Shown one piece after another: positions 43,901 through 64,000 of a DNA stretch of 64,000 bases (positions within the stretch are counted from its first letter, which is position 1; every line of letters begins with the position of its first letter). A program made the position numbers and the translations under genes. Location of the stretch: assembly GCF_038396675.1 (NCBI RefSeq), contig NC_088924.1, positions 40,302,501-40,366,500 of the forward strand, given 5' to 3'. Under the pieces are notes generated by a model. The model was not told where the DNA came from and made no database searches. It was given only the letters and a program-made list of their open reading frames with translations. Source of the stretch: Hydra vulgaris. Taxonomy: Eukaryota > Cnidaria > Hydrozoa > Anthoathecata > Hydridae.

Positions 43901-45620
43901 TAATGGATCAACCTGTTTGTCGGCAATATCAGATATAACACAACTAGTTGAATCAAGAGATGATATTGATAAAAAGTTCTTAGCAAACAACTCAGCTTTT
44001 TTCTTTAGGTGAGGTGACAAAATCTGAACCGTACAGGAGAGGTAGAATAACAGATTTGCCCTTATTTTTGATACTGTTAAAGATTCTCAAGAAATCATGA
44101 GAGTCTAATTTTTGTGATGAAATACAAAATTTCATGACCTGAGAAAAGCGGGCTTTGGCGTTAGACAAAACTTTTTTACAAGGATTTATATTAATAGTAA
44201 ACAGAAGTCTGTTTTCTGGAGATATGTTTTGCTGATAGATATGGAAGTAATGGTTTTGATTTGAAATTGCAGCAGCATGAGGTGAGGTAAACTTAGGAGA
44301 AGAGTGAGACTTGACTTGGAACTCTCTTGAAGAATAAAAGATTCCATGCCAGCCTGAATCCAATAAGTTATGTAAATAGCACATTTTCAAGCAGGAAGAC
44401 AAAAGATTTCTACCCAAAGACCATCACAAAGAATATCGCGGAAAAAATCCCATTCAGCTAAGGTAGTTGTATGAGGTACAATGATAGGGGGGTTCAGATG
44501 ATGAAGATGAATGAGATAATAGTTTTGAAGAGATCAAATCGTGATCGGAAGCACCTAAAGGTGAGTGTGGAGAAACTGAGCACTGACTAGGATCAGAAAC
44601 AAGACATAAGTCGAGTAGAGAAGGTTAATGATTCGGGTTGTCTAGAAGGCGAGTTATAAAGTTGACTTTATAACTCGCTTATGGGTTAGGGATTGAGAAA
44701 GGCAAAAGTTGTGGGCTTCAACGTTAGCAGAGTCTCTGAAACTAGAGCCAAGCCATTTAGTTTGATAAGCATTAAAGTCATAAACAGCAACAATATTGAA
44801 TGATAGATAAAGAGAGTTAGTCAATTTAATCAGAAATAACATCGAAAAGAGTGCAGATGAAGGAGAACGATTTAGAATAAAGAGAAAGGCGATTGAGTGA
44901 AGTGATGCTATACGAAAGCACATAAAAGAATAGTAGGTTGATTCAAACCTAGTTTCCCGACAAATGGGTGAACTCATACGAATTTAAATGCCCAGGCCAA
45001 GCATTTGATTATTGGAGTCTTTATGAATTAAAGTAAGATAACGATCAACACTAAGATCACAAAATGAGACAGCCAAACTTAAATTAGCCTCATAAAGAGC
45101 AAGTAGGTCTGGTAAACCTTGCAAGAGATAAGACTCAACAAAAGAAAAGTTTTTTCAAAAACCACGAATATGAGTGAAAGGTTTAGAGAACTTGGTGATG
45201 ATAGCGGTTTTTTATGTTTTTGGTACTTTAGTCATTTTCAAATTTGTTTTTCAATTTAACTCAAAGCATAGATAGTACTCAGTACACTATTTAATTGCCC
45301 AAGCATTTGCCTCATTACTATTAATGAACCCTCAGCCGAAACAAAGGGCTCAAAATGCGACTTTCACAATGCACACCAATATAAAAACAGGAACACCATC
45401 CATACGCAACATGGCACTGTTAGTACTCTGATATTTTATAGCTATTGATGGAATCAGCCTGTCTGAGAGCTACCAAAGAGTTCTGGAAACCTGACCACCA
45501 GCCATCTCAGAACCATAAAACTGAGTTTTAGAGCTGTACCCTCATTAGGGGATAATTTAATGAGTTGCCTAATCATAAAAACAGAGACACAAGCAAAACC
45601 CATGCATTGAGTCAAGAAGA

Positions 45621-46067
45621 ATTTGAAAAGTTCTTAAAAAATTAAGATGTTCTAAAAAGTGGCATGGAGGTGCCTAAAAAAAATTGTATAGTATCCTAAA
45701 AAGGTGAGTAATTTTAAACTTGGGTCTCTAATTTTTTTGGAAATGCAACTTTCATTTTGAATGTTAGAAATTTTCTATTATTTTTTTAAAATTAAAATCT
45801 CCAAAAAATTTTTTTTGCTAATAATAAGTCGATTTTGTTTTTTAAATTGCATTATAACAAACAAGTACGATGGTCATAACATTATATCATAACCAATTGC
45901 GTAAACAGGATTTTTTGATGTTTTAAATGTGACACTTTCAGAAATTGTATAAACTGATAACTTAAATATATTCATGCCTATCTCAAATGAAAATTTGATA
46001 TAAAGAGAAGGCAAAAACCTAAACTCTAAACTGTAAAATTTAAAATTCAATACAGTTCGGCATACTA
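45621..46067. other. Intergenic, nothing recognised
   Basis: AT-rich DNA between a LINE relic and a MITE; no coding signal or repeat seen. Confidence 0.5.
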
Positions 46068-46371
46068 CAGGGCTGACAACACGGGTTTCAAAGTGAAGGG
46101 CACAATCGTCAATTTATAAAAAAGCCCTTTATTTTTTTTCCATTTTTTTTTTTTAAGGGCCCCAAGAAGGGGCCCCTAAAAAGAAAAAAAACTACCACTG
46201 CACCATGGTGCTCAGCCGTATATTTAATAAAGCCGTAATATTCATTAATTTTTAATATTAATAATAAAAAAAACAGACCCTTGAGAAAAAAGTGGGTAAG
46301 AGGGGGGGGGGGTGGGAAGGGAAATGCTTCCTTGCGCTCTACCCCCTCCCCCTCCTGTGTTGTCGCCTCTG
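46068..46371. mobile_element. 304-bp hAT-like MITE with 5-bp TSD, second copy
   Basis: Termini CAGGGCTGACAACACGGGTT and, inverted, CAGAGGCGACAACACAGGAG match the MITE at 29747-29892 in inverse orientation. TACTA is duplicated at 46063-46067 and 46372-46376. It is longer because it contains a degraded SINE at 46140-46215 (GGGCCCCAAGAAGG and box A-like GGTGCAGTGGTAG on the minus strand). Confidence 0.88.
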
Positions 46372-46735
46372 TACTATTTTTATTCTTTTTTATTTAAAAT
46401 TTAATTATTTAATTAAACTAAACTTAAATAGGCATTGAGACATAATATCTTAAACTTCATCAATTGACTTGCAAGTTTTGTGTCATGCACTAAAAAAATG
46501 AGTTTCAATTGGTATTTGACTTACAGGGTTTTAACAGAAAATCTATATAGTTTAAAAGCATTGTAACCCCAAAAATGCATTTTCGGAGAAAAGTGATGAC
46601 TTTTCACCGACGATATGTCATTCTCGGTGCTTGACATCTGCTTGCGAAAACATTATTTCGGAAATTTTAGTTCTAAAGTCGGAACATTTACCATTTTTTA
46701 AATTAAAAAAAAAAAAACAACAAGAAAAAAAGTAC

Positions 46736-47310
<575 letters not shown>

Positions 47311-47639
47311 ATAATAACTATAGTAATAACAATAATATTTTAATATTTTTTTTAATAATAATATTATTTGTGTGTGTCTATCACATCTTTTGTTCTAAAA
47401 ATTTTTTGGTAGGGACAGTTTGCGAAATTTTAATACAGTTCTAATTTGTTAGCTTTTTACACTTAATGAATAAATTTAAATGAATATAAATAGATTGTTT
47501 GTCACTTGTTCAAGATGCTCATTTATCTTGTTTGTCAAATCCCCTGACCCTAAAAGATTTTTTTTTTTTAAGATTAAGCTGATTTAAAATATTTTTCTGT
47601 AATTTATTACAAAAATCTACTTCGAATTTTAACATCTGG

Positions 47640-47720
47640 TTCTCATTATATTTAACAGAACATCTTATGATTAGTTAGATAGCATTGCTATTGGTTCTCT
47701 TCTAGCACCAATTTAAGATA
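47640..47720 (+). mobile_element. Possible Penelope-like RT scrap
   Basis: Reads DSIAIGSLLAPI, like the GVAMGSPLAPILANI block of Penelope-like RTs. A single short match. Confidence 0.35.
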
Positions 47721-48267
47721 GTATGTATATCAGGTTCTTTGAGCAGACAGGCTCATCTTCCATATTGATTTTTTTGTTAATGTTATGTTATGTCATTAAA
47801 TTGTTATTTTTAGTTCAGAGTTTGAAGCTTAGGAATTCTTTAAACATCTTTTAATTTTAAAAAGTTACTGATTTCCCCAAAAAATAGTCTAAATCAATTT
47901 TTAGGTTGCTAAAAAAATTTTTTCTGTCTGTTGTAAATATTGTTAACAATCCTAATATAATTTATATTATAAGTTATTTTAAACTTCCATGTATTAGATT
48001 TAACTCAGGTTTCATGAAAGAAAAAATTGATAAAGTTATTTAAATGATGTAATAGATGTAATAGTTGTAAAACAATCCACTTTTTTAGCTGCATAAGTCT
48101 AATAATTAACAATTTTTTTTTTCATTCTATAATGCCAGTTATATTAGAGAAACCTCTAGATTTTTACAGCAAATATTTAAATTAGGATCTTACAACTGAC
48201 AAACCTGTTATGAACTCTTGATAAAGGCTTTATTCAATAATAACATAATAATCTAAAGATAAAAGAG

Positions 48268-48601
<334 letters not shown>

Positions 48602-48659
48602 AACACAAATGGCAAAATAAATACCAATATAAACACTAGAAATCACAACAATCTTCCCA

Positions 48660-49730
48660 TCTATATTGACAACTCAACTATCTAGTTTCATTGTTTTAAT
48701 ATAAAGTCATCATATTTTATGGGAACTTCTAGTAGAGCGTTGTAGAATATCAGTAGATGGCTCATTTATTAGGTTATTTACTTTAAATTTTATTTTAGAT
48801 TTAATTTTAGTTGATGGACTGTTATATACATAAATTCCGCAGTTACTTCTTTGTAAGATTTTATAATATAATTCTCATCAATAATATTAAACTTTTTTTG
48901 TGGGGGAGAATATGGTGCAAGATCTTGAAGTGAAACAGTTTACTCCCCTCCATTTGGCTAAAAATTTTATATAATCAATAATACGTTTCATTTTGCATAT
49001 TCTGCATGAGTATGTTGCAGTAAGTAAGATTGTTGCCAATAATTAAAGCAAAGACAGCAAATATTTTAAATTCATCGCTGTTTATTACAAAGGTTTTCCA
49101 AGATCAAATTGAACATTATTATACATTAAACCATTTATTTCAAGGTTACCAGAGCAACAAACTACTAATTCAGACTTCATTGTTGATAGGTTCATAAAGA
49201 TCTTTCTTTTATGGGTAATGTTTTTATTTTGAAAGTATTAATATTTTCTTTGCTTTTGAAATTATCTGAACTACAAGAATCAGTTAGTGCAGTTAATGAT
49301 ACGTCGTTAATTCTAACAGCCTCTTCAGATTCAGATGCATGAGAATGGTTCAATGGAAAACCACTTGAAGTAGTTCATAAAATTGGCTTATGTATTGCAG
49401 CTGAATCACTGTGGGTTATCCCAAGAAGAAGTGTGATTTCACGCCATAATATGACCACACAAATAATACTTTTTTTTGACGATTTGACCACAGTTTTTAA
49501 CATTTTAAAAATAGGCTGAAATAAATAGTTTTTAATTACGTTAGAAATAAATAACTTTTAGTAAAATATATTTTTAACTAAATAGCGTTTATCTTTACTA
49601 ATGCTTTTAAATGAAGTAACTAATGATTTTAATTAAAATATCAATAAAGTTGTATAGATTTTTACTTACATTATCAATAATAAATGATTTTTTTTTTTTA
49701 ATTTTTATTTTTAATTTTTAATATAAATTT

Positions 49731-49790
<60 letters not shown>

Positions 49791-50289
49791 TATTTAAATA
49801 TGTATTTTTTATCATGTCTTTATATAAAAAAAATTTTTTAACTTTATAAAGAAACGATTCAATTATATTTCTTTTTGTTTACGTTACTGCAATAAATTGT
49901 TAAGAATCTTTTTTTTAACTTTTAAATGTGCATATTTAGTAAACAATTGTTAAATGTAAGTTTTTACTTTATTTAAATAGGTTTCGCATAGTATTATATT
50001 ATAAAGATATTACTAAAGATAAACGATTTGAAGTTATTTATTCCAAACGTAATTTAAATAATCTTATCGCTATATTTTATTATTTATTTTAGTTAAATTT
50101 CAGTTTTATTTTTTTAATTTTAGTTTTAGTAGAGTTATTTTATTTTATTTTTGGTTATTTTTTTTTACGAAGAGTTAATTGGTTTGTGTAGGATAAGTTT
50201 TTTTTTTAATTTCCTTACAGTTAAAATTTTTTAAACATTTTAACCGCCACGGTCAAGTTTTCAAAATCCAGTTTTCTTTGCATGGTTAT
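48660..50289. other. Intergenic, no gene recognised
   Basis: AT-rich; one (TA)n tract at 49737-49785. Minus-strand scraps near 49240-49440 are open for short stretches but match nothing that I know. Confidence 0.5.
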
Positions 50290-50790
50290 ATCATAGCATG
50301 AAATTGCACGCCTTCCTTGCCAAGCCTGGGTTTTTATCCATTGGCTTACCAAGACAAACCTTGGAAAAATGTCTTTTTTTTTCCTTATTTAAAACAGGTA
50401 ACTTTTTGAGCTGGACAATTTTTCCTAGCAGAGATTCGATTAAGTTGGTTGTGCGATTTATTACCACAAAAAATGCAGTTTTTTCGTGGACAAACAATAT
50501 CGGATACTGCAAAAGGTTCTTCTGGTAATTTCATTGCAGCAACAATATCAGGATTGGTGGACAATGAGGGTGGTTTCTGCATATAAGACTCAGAGCTCCT
50601 CTGAGCAATGTCAAGAGAGTGAGCTTGGTTAAATGCTGATTGTAAAGTTAATATTGAATTTTCAAGAAGGCATTGGCTTTCTTGTAATTTGAAGTTATTC
50701 CAGAAATAAAAGCTTCTCTTATTTGTTCCTCTCGATATTATTCAGCTGAAACATTTTTATAATTATAATTTTTGCTGGGTTTATGCAGTT
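50290..50790 (-). mobile_element. Retrotransposon gag relic with zinc knuckle
   Basis: The minus strand reads NQAHSLDIAQRSSESYMQKP, then CIFCGNKSHNQLNRISARKN ending in a Cys (CPAQ), then GKKRHFSKVCLGKP in another frame. This is the CCHC-like knuckle region of Ty3/gypsy-type gag. Frame-broken. Confidence 0.65.
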
Positions 50791-51377
50791 CCTAAAACAC
50801 AAGTAGCAAAATAACAATATAAACACTAGAAATCACAACAAAACCATCTCATGTTTAAAAGGATTTATCATTAATAATTTTAGTCATTAATAGTAAAAAT
50901 ATCCATTTTAAAAAACTAACTAATTACAATTGTTTTAAAAAACTACCAAAAATCTTACTAAAAATAAATTAAAAATAAAAGAAGTGTTTCATATAGATAG
51001 AGAAATTTTTACTTTAAATAATTAAAAATCTCATTATTTTATTATTATTTTTAATTATTTCTTGTTTATTTACTAGTCATAGTTTTAATATCATGTTGAT
51101 AGGTTTGTAACAAGTTTATTTGTCTGTTAATGTTTCTCTGATGTCTTCAGTTTTGAATTTTATACAATAGAATTTGTATAATGTTTAAAACTTTGGTTAA
51201 AAATTGTATAAATATATGTCTAAAAATTTAAGGATACTAATGTAACTACTAAGTTAATGCTTTTTACTTTAAGAACATTTAGCACTATTTTTGAGAATAC
51301 AAAAAAAAGTTATTTAATTTAACTATAAACATATAATTATTTATATATAGGTATATTTATGTCAATAATAAAAAGTA
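50791..51377. other. Upstream region of MICU1
   Basis: Non-coding AT-rich DNA. An AG at 51349-51350 (TTTATATATAG) lies 27 bases before the start codon and could be a trans- or cis-splice acceptor. No TATA box can be singled out in such AT-rich sequence. Confidence 0.4.
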
Positions 51378-61716
<10,339 letters not shown>

Positions 61717-62212
61717 GTTAATATTATTTTTTATTATATATAATTTTTGCATGATATTAATTTTTTTTTAATTTTAATTTAAAAACTGTCATTTTTTATC
61801 ATAATAAATAACATCAACTTTGTTTTAAAATTTTTCATAATTATCATCAATGTAAATAGCAAATAACATCAATATGAACTTTGTTTTCAAATTTTTCATA
61901 ATAACATCAATAAAAATAACAAATAACATCAATGTGTACATTGTTTTCAAATTGCTAACTTATTTTATCAAGTCACTTAATTTTTTGTTTGTTTTTTAAA
62001 GAGGTCTTTTTTTGTCTATTTAAATGGTTTTTCAAGTACACATAAACATTGTATTAGTATAAATGTTTCATAATTTTTAAATTTAACTAAAATGACTTTA
62101 ATTTGATTATATTATGAATTTAAATAATTATAATATAATAATAATTTTGAATAATTATTTTATGAGTTTCATACTTTGATTTTATTCCATTATGCCTAAA
62201 ATAATGAAAATT

Positions 62213-62214
<2 letters not shown>

Positions 62215-62276
<62 letters not shown>
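62215..62276. repeat. (TA)n microsatellite
   Basis: About 30 TA units bounding the second minisatellite-bearing repeat. Confidence 0.95.
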
Positions 62277-62878
<602 letters not shown>

Positions 62879-62969
62879 TGGAATTTTTATTTATTTAGGC
62901 ATAATGGAATAAAATCAAAGTATGAAACTCATAATATAATTATTTGAAATTATTTTTATTTTTTTATTT

Positions 62970-63033
62970 CTTTAATATGGAATATTTGGCATTTTTACAT
63001 TTATGTAAAAATGCCAAAAATTCCATATTAAAG
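62970..63033. repeat. 64-bp palindrome
   Basis: CTTTAATATGGAATATTTGG mirrors its partner ending CCATATTAAAG; the centre lies near 63001. One or two mismatches. Confidence 0.88.
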
Positions 63034-63059
63034 TAATAAAATAAAATAAACAGTAAAAT

Positions 63060-63190
63060 AACTAAGTTCTAGAATTTACAGTACAAATAAACTAAGGTCT
63101 AAAATTTACAGTACAATTAAACTAAGATCTAGAATTTACAGTTTAAATAATCTAAGGCCTAGAATTTATAGTGCAAATAAATTAAGTTTT
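63060..63190. repeat. 29-30-bp tandem repeat, four to five copies
   Basis: Unit AACTAAGTTCTAGAATTTAC plus AGTACAAAT, diverging copy to copy. Confidence 0.85.
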
Positions 63191-63312
63191 GGTCACACCA
63201 AACTAATTAAAAATAGAAATCCTCTTAAGTTCAAAATTATGGCTTAACCTCTTAGGTACTTTGTCTAAACAATGATTAACCTTTATCAAAATAATCATAT
63301 ATAAAATATATT

Positions 63313-63426
63313 TTTTAGCAAAAATAGTCACTAATAATGAATCAATCATTCATTATTAGTGACTAGGCCTGATTCATTATTAGTGACTATTTTAGCAAAA
63401 ATAGTCACAAATAATGAATCAGGCCT
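63313..63426. repeat. Nested inverted and direct repeats
   Basis: AATAGTCACTAATAATGAAT appears twice forward (63323, 63400, one substitution) and twice inverted (63348-63365, 63371-63390), giving alternative hairpins. Confidence 0.88.
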
Positions 63427-64000
63427 TGTTTTAAATAAAAAATGCTTAACGCATTAGCCTAATGTTAATTTGACGTCATAAAATTCTTTTTATCTTTTTA
63501 TTTTTTAAAGACATTAACTTTTTTAAATTACTGCAATAATATTAATTACTGCAAAATTTCAAATCAAAATTAAATTATATTTTTTTTTTTATCAGAATAA
63601 AATTATCTATTTTTATTAAATTATTTTGGAATTAAATCATATGTTTTTTTATCAGAATAAAATTAAATTATAATGATCTTTGCTTCAAGCTTAAAGTATT
63701 AGCGTTTTTCAAGCGAAAAAATCAAATTATATAGAAATTTAAGTAAATTTTTTAAATGCAATCAAAAGTTGCATAAATATTCTTTTCCTCTCAAGATGAT
63801 AAATAAAAGTTTTTATTATTTATATTTTCTTTATGGTTTTTTTTTTTTTTCCAATTAATAACTTCGCATAGAAAAAATAAAAATTGTTGTTAACTATAAA
63901 CAATTTTGTTTTCTGTTTGATAAAATAATTAGCTTAATAGAGATTAAGTTTTTGTAGTTTTTAATTTTATTTGAGTTTTTTTTATTAGTAAACAGTGCTT
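63427..64000. other. MICU1 intron, nothing recognised
   Basis: AT-rich; no exon matching the EF-hand 1 region was found before the end of the window. Confidence 0.5.

Larger units (their letters stand above)
36300..45620 (-). mobile_element. LINE relic (Jockey/CR1-like), split by a nested hAT
   Basis: The minus-strand LINE runs from about 45620 to 42806, is interrupted by the hAT insertion at 36699-42799, and resumes at 36692-36300. Endonuclease: DFNAYQTKWLGSSFRDSANV (near 44780). Linker: LDSGWHGIFYSSREFQVKSH. RT: CNPDNIPVVVLQKCSPELLS, FNCRPISLLPIICKIFESLI, SKNLFSDHQYGFRSS and GLFTDDTTIY (FADD-type motif changed to FTDD). C-terminus: CCHIWGGSSNNALSHLDKVQ across the hAT site. Multiple frame breaks. 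Confidence 0.85.

Overview
The window reads as nuclear DNA of a cnidarian, most likely Hydra or a close hydrozoan. It is very AT-rich, with long (TA)n tracts, short exons with GT/AG borders, animal-specific genes (HAUS7, MICU1) and a dense mix of Penelope-like, CR1/Jockey-like, hAT, Tc1/mariner and tRNA-SINE relics. The genus is inferred from composition and repeat types, not from a diagnostic marker.

Four host genes lie on the + strand. (1) The 3' part of IGHMBP2/SMUBP2, an SF1 helicase with R3H and AN1 domains, has exons at 1204-1352, 2395-2518, 11794-12429 and 12577-13067; its 5' exons lie before the window. (2) HAUS7, an augmin subunit, is a single exon at 18711-19748. (3) YOD1/OTU1 deubiquitinase is complete in eight exons, 20618-27050, with 295 residues and all splice phases agreeing. 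(4) The 5' part of MICU1, the mitochondrial calcium uniporter gatekeeper, has exons at 51378-51779, 58545-58698, 59023-59060 and 61602-61716 and continues past the window. The four do not form one pathway; they are housekeeping genes separated by transposon-rich DNA.

Layout: 1-13.1 kb IGHMBP2, with a 9.3-kb intron holding SINEs, a LINE and a Penelope-like element. 13.1-18.7 kb holds a MITE, a Tc1-like relic and a 1.95-kb hAT element. 18.7-27.1 kb holds HAUS7 and YOD1; YOD1 carries a tandemly triplicated splice acceptor/exon start and a 447-bp palindrome in introns. 27.1-51.4 kb is a transposon graveyard with nested insertions: an unassigned 3.75-kb TTAA-flanked element inside a BED-hAT element inside a LINE. 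51.4-64 kb is MICU1, whose introns contain a DD37E mariner relic, LINE pieces, a hAT relic and two inverted copies of a minisatellite-bearing repeat.

The best candidate for something undescribed is the TTAA-flanked element at 37200-40947. It has 152-bp inverted termini and a degraded protein with Cys-rich motifs that I cannot place in a named transposase family. A second strong observation is that three hAT-like insertions all show 5-bp target duplications, one confirmed by rebuilding the interrupted LINE reading frame.
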